From Intestinimonas sp. (lineage in GTDB: Bacteria; Bacillota; Clostridia; Oscillospirales; Oscillospiraceae): a DNA stretch of 51,962 nucleotides. This document shows, in pieces, positions 28,432 through 36,582 of this stretch. The notes beneath the pieces are model-generated. The model searched no databases and was not told the origin of the DNA. It worked only from the letters and a program-made list of their open reading frames with translations. Position numbers and translations under genes: made by a program. Location of the stretch: assembly GCF_026169115.1 (NCBI RefSeq), contig NZ_JAPFEA010000132.1:1-51962 (forward strand). Reading direction: 5' to 3'. The first letter of the stretch is position 1; each line of letters begins with the position of its first letter.

Positions 28432-28697
28432 AAAAAACGCCCCCTGTCCGTCTGGACAGAGGGCGTAGATACGCGGTACCACCTCTGGTTCACCCCTCCC
28501 TCGCGGGAGTGGGCCTCACGCCGTGCCATCACACGGCTGCGCGATAACGGGCGCACCCGACACGCCCTACTGCTTTCGGTTCAGGCGGCCGCTCCGAGGG
28601 GTATTCATCTCCAGGCCCTCTCCCCCTCCCACCACGCCGGGGGCTCTCTGTGCAGGGGTACTGAAGATTACTTTTCCTCATCCTTGCGTTGTATACG
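28432..28697 (-). promoter_or_regulatory. T-box riboswitch, tyrosine specific (UAC specifier)
   Basis: On the minus strand the leader contains the conserved T-box AGGTGGTACCGCG (28472-28484), whose UGGU bulge pairs with the ACCA end of tRNA. A terminator follows, with 12-bp arms at 28438-28449 and 28454-28465 and six T residues at 28432-28437. Stem I holds CAGAGAG in its distal part and a specifier loop GAA-UAC-C with UAC at 28601-28603, the Tyr codon. The transcript starts near 28697 below a consensus promoter. It controls the zinc-ribbon remnant, NUDIX gene and tyrS. Confidence 0.95.
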
Positions 28698-28703
28698 CCG
28701 GTC

Positions 28704-28732
28704 ATTCTAACACAGCCTGACCGGGTTGTCAA
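28704..28732 (-). promoter_or_regulatory. Promoter of the T-box tyrS operon
   Basis: TTGACA (28727-28732), 17-bp spacer, TAGAAT (28704-28709) on the minus strand. The -35 overlaps the last codons of the YcxB-like gene. Confidence 0.85.
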
Positions 28733-29262
28733 TCAAAACGTTTCACCTTCGCCTCGGGGCAGGCCGTCTGGGCCAGAAATTCAAAACGAAGCCGGTCCTC
28801 CTCGCTTTGAAACGCGGATCGGGGCAACAGCAGATAACCCTCCGCCCCACGGAAAAGGTAGTAGAACTCTTTGCTGCGCCAGAGCATTTTGAGGTCCCAA
28901 TCCAGCAGGACCGCCGTCTCCTCATCCTGCCGGGACAGGTCCTCCCGGTTAAAAAGGAAAGACACCTGCCGCCCCAGGGCCGGATTTTTGTCATAAATCC
29001 GGCCCGGCTGGATGACATAGAGCCAGACCCCATAGAGGGCCACCATGGCGGAGAGGACCACCAGAAGGGTACAGAGAAAGCTCATCCGCTCCATCAGCGT
29101 TCCCATGACCGCAGCCGCCGCCAGGGCGACGATCAGGACCACCGCCTGGACCCAGCTCACCAGATGGCTTTTACGCAGGTAATAGCGTACCGCCCGGACA
29201 TACTCCGCCCGGCTGAGGGAAAAGGTGACCCGCACCTCCTCCTGTTCGTCGTTTTGCTTCAT
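28729..29262 (-). CDS. YcxB-like membrane protein
   Basis: 177 residues. Two adjacent membrane spans (about 37-80: VSWVQAVVLIVALAAAAVMG and LCTLLVVLSAMVALYGVWLYV) are followed by a cytosolic beta-rich tail with YYLFRGAEGYLLLPRSAF, a pattern seen in YcxB-like proteins. Function unknown. It overlaps recN by ATGA, making it the last gene of the nusB-recN operon. No terminator is visible between it and the T-box promoter, so the T-box terminator may also stop its transcript. Confidence 0.7.
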   Translation of the reverse strand: MKQNDEQEEVRVTFSLSRAEYVRAVRYYLRKSHLVSWVQAVVLIVALAAAAVMGTLMERMSFLCTLLVVLSAMVALYGVWLYVIQPGRIYDKNPALGRQVSFLFNREDLSRQDEETAVLLDWDLKMLWRSKEFYYLFRGAEGYLLLPRSAFQSEEDRLRFEFLAQTACPEAKVKRFD

Positions 29263-30953
29263 GTAAGCCTCCGCTTGTAGGTCTCCGCACTCTCCAGCAG
29301 CTCGCCGGCCCCTGCCAATATGGCGGGTGTGATGTGGTCGCCGCCGGTGAGTCTGGCTAGCTCTTCCTGGCGGCGGCCGGCCTCCAGCCGTTCCACTGCC
29401 GTGTAGGTCCTGCCGTCCCGCTCCCCCTTCTCCACCGAGAAATGAGTATCGGCCATGGCCGCGATCTGGGGCAGGTGGGTGACGCAGAGGACCTGCTTGC
29501 GCCGGGCCACCTGGGCCATTTTCTCAGCCACCTTTTGGGCCGCCCGTCCACTGACGCCGGTGTCCACCTCGTCAAAGACCAGGGTGGTCACATCGTCGTT
29601 CTCCGCCAGCACATTTTTCAACGCCAGCATGATGCGGGAGAGCTCACCGCCCGAGGCGATCTTCTGAATGGGCTTCAAGTCCTCCCCCACGTTGGCAGAC
29701 ATGAGGAACTGCACCTCGTCCATGCCCGTCTCGTCCATGGCATATTCGCCGCCCTTGGCGGAAAATGCCACCTGAAAACGCACCTTGGGCATGTCCAGCT
29801 GCCGCAGCTCCTCCTGGATGAGCGTTTCCAGTTCTGCCGCCGACTGTTTGCGGGCGGCAGTGAGCTTCGCGCCCTCCGCTCTGGCCTTTTCCAGGGCAGA
29901 GGTCAGCTTCTTTTCCAGCCGGGCCAGGGTGTCGCTGGAATCCTGGATCTGTTCCAGCTCCGCCTTGCATCTGGCCAGGTAGTCCAGCATATCCTCCACC
30001 GTAGCGCCGTATTTTTTCCGCAGCCGGTAGATCACGTCCAGGCGGCTCTCCAGCTCGTCCAGCGCCCCCGGCTCAAAGTCCAGACTGTCCCGCAGGTCCC
30101 GGACCAGCTCCGCTGCATCGTCGGCGGCGCAACGCAGCTCAGTGAGACGCTGGGTCACATCAGCAATTTGGTCGCTGATGCCCCTGGCCCCGGAAAGAGA
30201 CTGCTCCGCCGACATGATGAGGGAGACCGCCCCCTCGCGCTCATCATCTCCGGAGAGGGCCATATGGGCCCCCTCCACCGCATCGATGAGCTTGCCCGCG
30301 TTGCGAAGCACCTTTTTTCGTCCGGTGAGCTCTTCCTCCTCGCCCAGCTTCAGCTCGGCCCGCTCCAGCTCACCGATTTGGAAGGTCAGGCTGTCGATAC
30401 GGCGGGCCTTTTCCGCCTCGTCCATCTCCAGGGCGGAGATCTCCCGCCGCAGCGCAGACATGGTCTCGTAGGCCGCCTTGAAGGCCGTCCGATGGCCCTC
30501 CAAGGCGCCGAAGCGGTCCAGATAGTCCAGATGGCAGGCAGGGTCCAGAAGCTGCTGGCCGTCATGCTGACCATGGATGTTCAGCAGCTGTCGTCCCAGG
30601 GCCCGGAGCTGGGAAACCGTCAGCGGCCTGCCATTGAGCCGGCACACATTCCGCCCATCGGAGAGGATTTCCCGCTGAATGAGAAGCTCCCCGTTCTCAT
30701 CAGGCCCTATGCCGTTTTGCGCAAACCAGGGGAGGGCCGGCAGACGAGTGAATTGGGCGCTCACCACCGCAGCCTTTGCCCCGGTGCGGATCAGATCCCG
30801 GGAGGTCCGCTCTCCGATCACGGCGCCGATGGCGTCCACCACAATGGATTTGCCCGCGCCAGTCTCACCGGTGAGGGCGTTGAATCCATGGTCAAAACGG
30901 ATGTCCGCCTCCTGGATCACTGCGATATTCTCAATATGGAGCAGCGAGAGCAT
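29259..30953 (-). CDS. recN: DNA repair protein RecN
   Basis: 564 residues from ATG 30953 (GGGGAGG upstream; GTG codons three and two positions earlier were rejected). RecN is an SMC-like ATPase that tethers broken DNA ends for recombinational repair. Walker A GETGAGKS lies near residue 31, a long coiled coil fills the middle (about 155-360), and the C-terminal ATPase half has the signature IASGGELSRIMLALK and Walker B TLVFDEVDTGVSG. It is preceded by argR at 27 bases, the conserved argR-recN pair of Firmicutes. Confidence 0.96.
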   Translation of the reverse strand: MLSLLHIENIAVIQEADIRFDHGFNALTGETGAGKSIVVDAIGAVIGERTSRDLIRTGAKAAVVSAQFTRLPALPWFAQNGIGPDENGELLIQREILSDGRNVCRLNGRPLTVSQLRALGRQLLNIHGQHDGQQLLDPACHLDYLDRFGALEGHRTAFKAAYETMSALRREISALEMDEAEKARRIDSLTFQIGELERAELKLGEEEELTGRKKVLRNAGKLIDAVEGAHMALSGDDEREGAVSLIMSAEQSLSGARGISDQIADVTQRLTELRCAADDAAELVRDLRDSLDFEPGALDELESRLDVIYRLRKKYGATVEDMLDYLARCKAELEQIQDSSDTLARLEKKLTSALEKARAEGAKLTAARKQSAAELETLIQEELRQLDMPKVRFQVAFSAKGGEYAMDETGMDEVQFLMSANVGEDLKPIQKIASGGELSRIMLALKNVLAENDDVTTLVFDEVDTGVSGRAAQKVAEKMAQVARRKQVLCVTHLPQIAAMADTHFSVEKGERDGRTYTAVERLEAGRRQEELARLTGGDHITPAILAGAGELLESAETYKRRLT

Positions 30954-30980
30954 CCGCACCACCTCCCCGCTTTCTGCATC

Positions 30981-31433
30981 TTATTGCAGCATCTTATGGA
31001 TCTCATCGCAGAAGGACTCCGCCTTCTCGCTGTCCCGCATGATGAGAATGGCGGTATCATCCCCCGCCAGACTGCCCACCAGATCGCCGATCTCCATCCC
31101 GTCGATGGCGGCGCAGGCCGCTGAGGCCAGGCCCGGCATGGTCTTCAGGACCACAATGTTCTGGGCCCGGTCAAAGGCCGTCACACCCTCTTTGAAGATG
31201 GTGCGCAGGCGGCCGGCGATGTTCATACTGGTCTTGCGCCCGGACACAGCGTACTTATAGGTCCCGTAGCTGGTAAGCTCCTTGATGAGATGGAGTTCCT
31301 TGATATCCCTGGAAATGGTGGCCTGGGTAGAGGTGACTCCCCTGTCCTTGAGCTCCGAGAGAAGCTGCTCCTGGGTCTCCACGTCCACGTCCTCGATGAT
31401 CCTCAGGATCTCCGCCTGCCGCTTGGATTTCAT
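30981..31433 (-). CDS. argR: Arginine repressor
   Basis: 150 residues. The N-terminal winged helix (about 1-65) has the recognition segment VTSTQATISRDIKELHLIK. The C-terminal oligomerisation and arginine-binding domain carries GDLVGSLAGDDTAILIM with the two arginine-binding aspartates. ArgR hexamers repress biosynthesis and activate catabolism of arginine. No arginine genes or obvious ARG boxes are in this window, so its place here reflects the conserved argR-recN cluster. Confidence 0.95.
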   Translation of the reverse strand: MKSKRQAEILRIIEDVDVETQEQLLSELKDRGVTSTQATISRDIKELHLIKELTSYGTYKYAVSGRKTSMNIAGRLRTIFKEGVTAFDRAQNIVVLKTMPGLASAACAAIDGMEIGDLVGSLAGDDTAILIMRDSEKAESFCDEIHKMLQ

Positions 31434-31440
31434 TTCCCCA

Positions 31441-32307
31441 TCACGCCTTTCCTAATTTTTGATCGATGATCTCATAGAAACTGTGGTCGGTGAGCCGCAC
31501 CAGCCGGGTAACGCTCCTGGAACGACGCACCTCCACGGTGTCGCCGCCACAGAGTTTGAACGCCCTCCCGCCGTCCACTGACAGGTAAGCAGTTTTCCTT
31601 GACAGTCTTCCCATCCGTACCGATACCACCCGATCCCGGCCCATGACCAGTGGCTTGGCCTGGAGCGAGTGGGCACAGATGGGAGTGACCAGGATATTTT
31701 CAGCTGTGGGCTCTACGATAGGACCGCCTGCCGACATGGAATAAGCAGTGGAGCCGGTGGGCGTGGCCAGTATGACCCCGTCTCCGGAAAAGGAATAGAT
31801 CGGCACTCCATCTCCCCGGAGCGTCAGGTCGATGACCCGGGCCACCGCCCCCTTGGTGATGACGGCGTCATTGAGGGCCACATCCCGGGTAAGGATCTCC
31901 CGTCCCCGGCGTACCGTCACGTCCAGCATCATCCGATGCTCAGTGGAAAACTTCTGTTTCGGCAGCTGGGCCAGTGCCTCCAGATCTCCCTGCTCCAGCT
32001 CGGCCATAAAACCGACGCTGCCCAGATTGACGCCCAGAATGGGGATGCCGTGGGCGTTGGCATCCTTGGCGGCGTGCAGAATGGTCCCGTCCCCACCAAA
32101 GCAGATCAAAAGATCGGCGGTTTTGAGCTCCTCCTGCATGTTGCGGTAGTCCTGCCCCTTGGGGAGCTCTACATGGCTCCCCTGTTCCAGCGCGAAGGGG
32201 AGACACAGGGCGGTCTCCGCCCCGGCCGCCTTGAGGATGTCCCTGGCCCGGAGCGCCGCCTTCAATCCACGGTCCCGGTAAGGATTTGGGCTGAGCACCA
32301 CTTTCAC
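31441..32307 (-). CDS. nadK: NAD kinase
   Basis: 288 residues. It phosphorylates NAD+ to NADP+. The diagnostic GGDGT (71-75) is followed by LGVNLGSVGFMAEL and the NE/D-type LNDAVITKG segment, then TPTGSTAYSMSAGGPIV near residue 180. It overlaps tlyA by ATGA and precedes argR by 7 bases. In Bacillus the corresponding cluster runs tlyA (yqxC)-argR-recN without nadK between them. Confidence 0.95.
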   Translation of the reverse strand: MKVVLSPNPYRDRGLKAALRARDILKAAGAETALCLPFALEQGSHVELPKGQDYRNMQEELKTADLLICFGGDGTILHAAKDANAHGIPILGVNLGSVGFMAELEQGDLEALAQLPKQKFSTEHRMMLDVTVRRGREILTRDVALNDAVITKGAVARVIDLTLRGDGVPIYSFSGDGVILATPTGSTAYSMSAGGPIVEPTAENILVTPICAHSLQAKPLVMGRDRVVSVRMGRLSRKTAYLSVDGGRAFKLCGGDTVEVRRSRSVTRLVRLTDHSFYEIIDQKLGKA

Positions 32308-33116
32308 GGATGGGCTCCCCCTTCCAGTTCAGCGTGGGAAGCATCCACCAGAGCGGACAGATCCCCCGCGTAGGGCCCTCCCCTGCCCACTGTCAGGTGC
32401 CCCAGGTATTCGATGTTTCCCTCCGGCCCCCGAATGGGTGAAAAGGTTATATCCTTTACAGAAAAGTCGGCGTCGTCCGCATGGATCAGGAAATGCTCCA
32501 GCACCTCCAAATGGACCTTGGGATCCCGGACCACGCCCTTCTTGCCCACTTTTTCCTTTCCGGCCTCGAACTGCGGCTTTACCAGGCAGACCACCTGACC
32601 GTTGGGCCGCATGATACCGCGGAGGGCAGGCAAAATCAGGCGCAGAGAGATAAATGAGACATCCACGCTGGCCAGATCCAGCTCCTCGGGGATCTGTTCA
32701 TGAGTGAGGTACCGGGCGTTGGTCCGCTCCAGAGGAACAACGCGCTCATCCGTCCGGAGCTTCCAGGCCAGCTTGCCATAGCCTGTATCAACGGCGTACA
32801 CCTTGGATGCGCCGTGTTGGAGCATGCAGTCGGAAAAGCCGCCGGTAGATGCCCCGATATCGGCGCAGATCATACCGGTAAGGTCCAGGCCGAAGACATC
32901 CATTGCCTTGGCCAGCTTCAGACCGCCGCGGCTTACATAGGGAATGGCCTGCCCCCGTACCTCAATAACGGCCTCCTCAGACACGGCGGTCCCGGACTTG
33001 AGCACCTGCTGCCCGTCCACATAGACCCAGCCCCCCATGATGTCGGCCTGGGCCCGCTGGCGGCTTTCCGAAAGTCCCCGCTCATACAGCAGAACATCCA
33101 ACCGCTTTTTACTCAT
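32304..33116 (-). CDS. tlyA: TlyA family rRNA 2'-O-methyltransferase (S4-FtsJ)
   Basis: 270 residues from ATG 33116 (GGAGG 9 bases upstream). An N-terminal S4 RNA-binding domain (about 4-60) is joined to an FtsJ-type SAM methyltransferase with RGGLKLAKAMDVF, the SAM site ADIGASTGGFSDCML (about 85-99) and DVSFISLRLILP. Homologues methylate 2'-OH of 16S C1409 and/or 23S C1920 (sensitivity to capreomycin), and some have haemolysin-like annotations. It overlaps dxs by 8 bases and nadK by 4. Confidence 0.92.
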   Translation of the reverse strand: MSKKRLDVLLYERGLSESRQRAQADIMGGWVYVDGQQVLKSGTAVSEEAVIEVRGQAIPYVSRGGLKLAKAMDVFGLDLTGMICADIGASTGGFSDCMLQHGASKVYAVDTGYGKLAWKLRTDERVVPLERTNARYLTHEQIPEELDLASVDVSFISLRLILPALRGIMRPNGQVVCLVKPQFEAGKEKVGKKGVVRDPKVHLEVLEHFLIHADDADFSVKDITFSPIRGPEGNIEYLGHLTVGRGGPYAGDLSALVDASHAELEGGAHP

Positions 33117-34956
33117 GCTTCCATACCTCCATTGCCGCCTCATAAAGAGAGTGGCTGTCCAGTCCGCACAGGTGTCTGAGCTGCTCCACCGTACCTTGGG
33201 GGACAAATCGCTCACCGGTATTGCACAGTCGTACGGCCTTCAGAGCGATGCCGGCCTCAGCCAGCCCGGCGCACAGCCGCTCTCCTACCGAGCCCATGGC
33301 CGCCGCTTCCTCAGCCACCAGCAGCCGACCGGTCTTGGACACCGAGCGGCAGACGGGCACCAGATCCAAAGGGCACAGCCGGTTCAATTTGATGATCTCA
33401 GGGCGGCAGCCAGACGCCTCCAACTGCTCTGCCGCCGCCAAAAGGTCGGGATAGGTGGCTCCATAGGCGACAAGTGTAATTCCTTGCCCCTCTTTTGTTA
33501 CCAAAGTGGGGACGGTCCCGGCGTCCTCGTGGTACCCTCCCTCTCCTCCGCGGGGATACCGCAGGGCAACAGGGCCGTTACACTCCAGCAGCCCATGGCG
33601 GAGCATTGTCGCGACTTCGGCGAAGCTGGAAGGGGCGTACAGCGTCATGCCCGGCACAGAGGAGAGGTAGGCCACGTCGAAAAGTCCGTGATGGGTCTCC
33701 CCGTCCTCTCCCACCAGGCCGGCCCGGTCCACACCGAAGACTACATGAAGGCCCAGAATGGCCACGTCATGGAGCAGCATGTCATAACCGCGCTGCAAAA
33801 AGGAGGAGTAGACGGCAAAAACGGGCAGACAACCCTGCTTGGCCAAGCCAGCAGCCATGGATACGGCATGTCCCTCTGAGATACCCACATCAAAAAAGCG
33901 TTTTGGGAACCGGGCCTCAAAGTCTTTGAGTCCGGTGCCGTCCCGCATGGCAGCTGTAATGGCGCACACCCGCCGATCCTCCTCTGCCAACTGGCACAGG
34001 GCCGCTCCGAAGGCCCCGGAATAGGATGGTCCGGATGGATGGAGGGACTCACCGGTCTGCACACAGAATTTTGAGACGCCATGATAAGCGTCAGGATTCT
34101 GCTCAGCTGGTGGATAGCCTTTCCCCTTTACAGTTCTGATGTGGAGCAGGACTGGCCCCTCCATATCCTTGGCATATCTGAGCAGTCTGGTAAGCCCGCG
34201 GACGTCGTTGCCGTCCACCGGTCCCAGATAGGTAAAGCCCATATCCTCAAAGAGACTGCACGGGAGCAGTGTCTCTTTTACCGCTGTCTTGACCTTATGG
34301 GTCACCCGATAGATGGTCTTGCCGCCGGGCAGGACGGACATGGCCTTCCGATAGCCCTTTTTGAAGCGCAAATACTGGGGCTTAAGGCGCTGATGGGCCA
34401 GATGCTGAGCCACACCGCCCACATTCTTGGTGATGGACATCCCATTGTCATTGAGGATGACCAACATGGGCTCCCGGCTCAGTCCAGCATTGGAGAGCCC
34501 CTCATAGGCCAGGCCGCCGGTGAGCGCGCCGTCGCCAATGAGGGCGATGACATGATAATTCTCCCCCAGCAAGGTCCGGGCCCGGGCCATCCCCAGGGCC
34601 ACCGACACAGAATTGGAGGCATGTCCGGCAATAAACGCGTCATGGATGCTCTCGTTGGGCTTCGGGAAGCCGGAGAGACCGCCGAACGTGCGCAGCGTGT
34701 CCATGGCACTCCCCCGGCCGGTGAGCATCTTGTGGATGTAACACTGGTGTCCCACATCAAAGACCAGCCGGTCCCGCCCCGTGTCAAAGACACGATGGAG
34801 GGCCACGGTAAGCTCTACCACCCCCAGATTGGAGGCCAGATGACCGCCGGTTCGGGACACCATGTCAATCACACTGGAGCGCAGGCGGGCACACATGGCC
34901 TCCGCTTCACTATCTGTGACTTGTTTCAGGTCTGTGATCTCGTCGAACTCAATCAA
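33109..34956 (-). CDS. dxs: 1-deoxy-D-xylulose-5-phosphate synthase
   Basis: 615 residues. A thiamine diphosphate enzyme, it condenses pyruvate with glyceraldehyde 3-phosphate, the first step of the MEP isoprenoid pathway. Seen are FDVGHQCYIHKMLTGR, the TPP motif GDGALTGGLAYEGLSNAG, NDNGMSI, the catalytic Glu in DVGISEGHAVSMAAGLA, and a C-terminal transketolase domain. The start is TTG 34956 with GGAGG 11 bases upstream. With ispA two genes away it links the pathway's entry and prenyl chain growth in one operon. Confidence 0.96.
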   Translation of the reverse strand: MIEFDEITDLKQVTDSEAEAMCARLRSSVIDMVSRTGGHLASNLGVVELTVALHRVFDTGRDRLVFDVGHQCYIHKMLTGRGSAMDTLRTFGGLSGFPKPNESIHDAFIAGHASNSVSVALGMARARTLLGENYHVIALIGDGALTGGLAYEGLSNAGLSREPMLVILNDNGMSITKNVGGVAQHLAHQRLKPQYLRFKKGYRKAMSVLPGGKTIYRVTHKVKTAVKETLLPCSLFEDMGFTYLGPVDGNDVRGLTRLLRYAKDMEGPVLLHIRTVKGKGYPPAEQNPDAYHGVSKFCVQTGESLHPSGPSYSGAFGAALCQLAEEDRRVCAITAAMRDGTGLKDFEARFPKRFFDVGISEGHAVSMAAGLAKQGCLPVFAVYSSFLQRGYDMLLHDVAILGLHVVFGVDRAGLVGEDGETHHGLFDVAYLSSVPGMTLYAPSSFAEVATMLRHGLLECNGPVALRYPRGGEGGYHEDAGTVPTLVTKEGQGITLVAYGATYPDLLAAAEQLEASGCRPEIIKLNRLCPLDLVPVCRSVSKTGRLLVAEEAAAMGSVGERLCAGLAEAGIALKAVRLCNTGERFVPQGTVEQLRHLCGLDSHSLYEAAMEVWKHE

Positions 34957-34990
34957 AATGAATGTTACCTCCCGGCAGAAAAAACCGTGT

Positions 34991-35455
34991 TCATACTGCC
35001 AGCATCGCGCCCAGCAGTCCGATGGCGATGCCCAAGGCCGCCCCGGCGATGACTTGGATCGGCGTATGGCCCAGCAACTCCTTGAGCTGTGTTTCTGACG
35101 GCATTTCGCCCTTTTCCGCCCACTGCGCCATCATGTGGTTGAGGATCTTGGCATGCTTTCCCGCCGCCTGCCGGATATTGGCGGCGTCATACATCACGAT
35201 AATGGCGATCACCACGCTGATGGCGAAAAGCGCAGAGCGCCATCCACACAGCTGTCCCGTCGCGGCAGAACAGGCACATACAAAGGCAGAGTGGGAACTG
35301 GGCATGCCACCGCTGCCAAAGACCCGCTCCAGGTCCAGCCGGTGTTCCCGACACAGGGGGACCAGCACCTTGATGATCTGGGCAACCGCCCATGCCGCCA
35401 CAGCCAGGACCAGGATCCAGATTCCCATGCGGCGTTCGATCAGATCATATTCCAT
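34991..35455 (-). CDS. Divergent PAP2-family membrane protein (DUF212/YuiD type)
   Basis: 154 residues from ATG 35455. Membrane spans at about 11-32, 55-75 and 130-152. The SSHS motif (53-56, in GSGGMPSSHSAFVCA) and HTPIQVIAGAALGIAIG near the C-terminus match the acid phosphatase/vanadium haloperoxidase-related DUF212 family, a PAP2-like fold. A lipid or prenyl phosphatase role is plausible because it lies between ispA (4 bases after) and dxs (34 bases before), but it is unproven. Confidence 0.85.
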   Translation of the reverse strand: MEYDLIERRMGIWILVLAVAAWAVAQIIKVLVPLCREHRLDLERVFGSGGMPSSHSAFVCACSAATGQLCGWRSALFAISVVIAIIVMYDAANIRQAAGKHAKILNHMMAQWAEKGEMPSETQLKELLGHTPIQVIAGAALGIAIGLLGAMLAV

Positions 35456-35459
35456 ACCA

Positions 35460-36344
35460 TCATTGCTCCCGTCCGGCCAACGCTTCGGCCAGCCAGCAGA
35501 GGAAACTGGACCGCTCCGCCCCAAAGCGGGACAGCGCGCACACAGCTTCGTCGGTCAGCTTTTTCACCAGCGCCCGACAGCCGTCCATACCCAACAGGCT
35601 GACAAAGGTGGTTTTCTCATTGGCCTGGTCCGAGCCAATCGGCTTACCCAGCGTCGCCTCATTCCCCTCCAGATCCAGCATATCATCCCGGATCTGGAAG
35701 GCCATACCCAGCTTTTCGGCGTAGAGACGGACTGCCTCCTGCTCCTCCCTCGTTCCGCCCGCCACGATACAGCCCATTTCGGCGGCAGCACTGAGGAGTG
35801 CGCCGGTTTTCAGTCTCTGGAGCTGCTCCACATCATAGCGGGATACTGCCCGTCCTTCGGCGGCCATGTCCAGCACCTGTCCCCCCACCATACCATGAGC
35901 GCCTGCCGCCCGGGCAAGGCAGGCCGCAGCGGCCACGACCCGCTGTGGCGGAAGCGGACTGTCCTCTCTCAGCGCAATCTCAAAGGCAGCGGTCAAAAGA
36001 CCGTCTCCAGCCAACACGGCAGTGGCCTCGCCATAAATCTTATGATTGGTGGGCTTGCCCCGCCGGAGGTCGTCGTCGTCCATACAGGGCAGGTCGTCGT
36101 GGATCAGCGAATAGGTATGGATCATCTCCACTGCACAGGCAAAGGGCATGGCCAGAGCTGGGTCGCCGCCGCACATGCGGCAGACCTCCAGGGTCAGTAC
36201 TGGCCGGACCCGTTTTCCTCCTGCCAGAAGGCTGTACTCCATGGCGTCATAGATATCGCCGCGGGGCTCCCGTCCTTGAAAACAGGCCCGCAGAGCAGTT
36301 TCCACCTGCTCCTGAAGTGCGTTCAGATGGGCTTTCTCATCCAT
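35460..36344 (-). CDS. ispA: Polyprenyl synthetase (geranyl/farnesyl diphosphate synthase)
   Basis: 294 residues from ATG 36344. It extends allylic diphosphates with isopentenyl diphosphate. The first aspartate-rich motif is HDDLPCMDDDDLRRG (DD..xxxxD around 83-89) and the second is QIRDDMLD. GGKRVRPVL near 42-50 binds the diphosphate. It is 4 bases after xseB and 4 before the PAP2-like gene. Chain length (C10/C15) cannot be read with certainty, though bulky residues before the first motif fit a short-chain enzyme. Confidence 0.94.
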   Translation of the reverse strand: MDEKAHLNALQEQVETALRACFQGREPRGDIYDAMEYSLLAGGKRVRPVLTLEVCRMCGGDPALAMPFACAVEMIHTYSLIHDDLPCMDDDDLRRGKPTNHKIYGEATAVLAGDGLLTAAFEIALREDSPLPPQRVVAAAACLARAAGAHGMVGGQVLDMAAEGRAVSRYDVEQLQRLKTGALLSAAAEMGCIVAGGTREEQEAVRLYAEKLGMAFQIRDDMLDLEGNEATLGKPIGSDQANEKTTFVSLLGMDGCRALVKKLTDEAVCALSRFGAERSSFLCWLAEALAGREQ

Positions 36345-36348
36345 GGGT

Positions 36349-36582
36349 TCACGCTCCCTCTGTAAATGGCGCTTCTGACGGCATGCCATCGGCTCCGCCG
36401 GTCAGCTGCCGAACCTTCTGCTCGGCCTTGTCCAGCAGACCAGAGCATTGCTTCATGAGCTTGGTCCCCTCTTCAAAGAGCTTCAAGGACTCCTCCAGAG
36501 GGGCGTCCCCACGCTCCAAAAGTCCCACGATCTCATCCAGACGGGACATGGCTTCTTCAAAGGTCTTCTTTTTCTCTGCCAT
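36349..36582 (-). CDS. xseB: Exodeoxyribonuclease VII small subunit
   Basis: 77 residues, the usual size. The helical hairpin TFEEAMSRLDEIVGLLERGDAPLEESLKLFEEG is the family hallmark. It associates with XseA to degrade single-stranded DNA. Its ATG shares one base with the xseA stop codon (TAATG), with GAGGAGG upstream. Confidence 0.95.
   Translation of the reverse strand: MAEKKKTFEEAMSRLDEIVGLLERGDAPLEESLKLFEEGTKLMKQCSGLLDKAEQKVRQLTGGADGMPSEAPFTEGA

Noticed and set aside
28227..28556. 109-residue frame through the T-box core into the zinc-ribbon start
   Set aside because: It begins inside the riboswitch structure and ends in the wrong frame of the zinc-ribbon gene; only its short MEREVCLRCGGE part is real.
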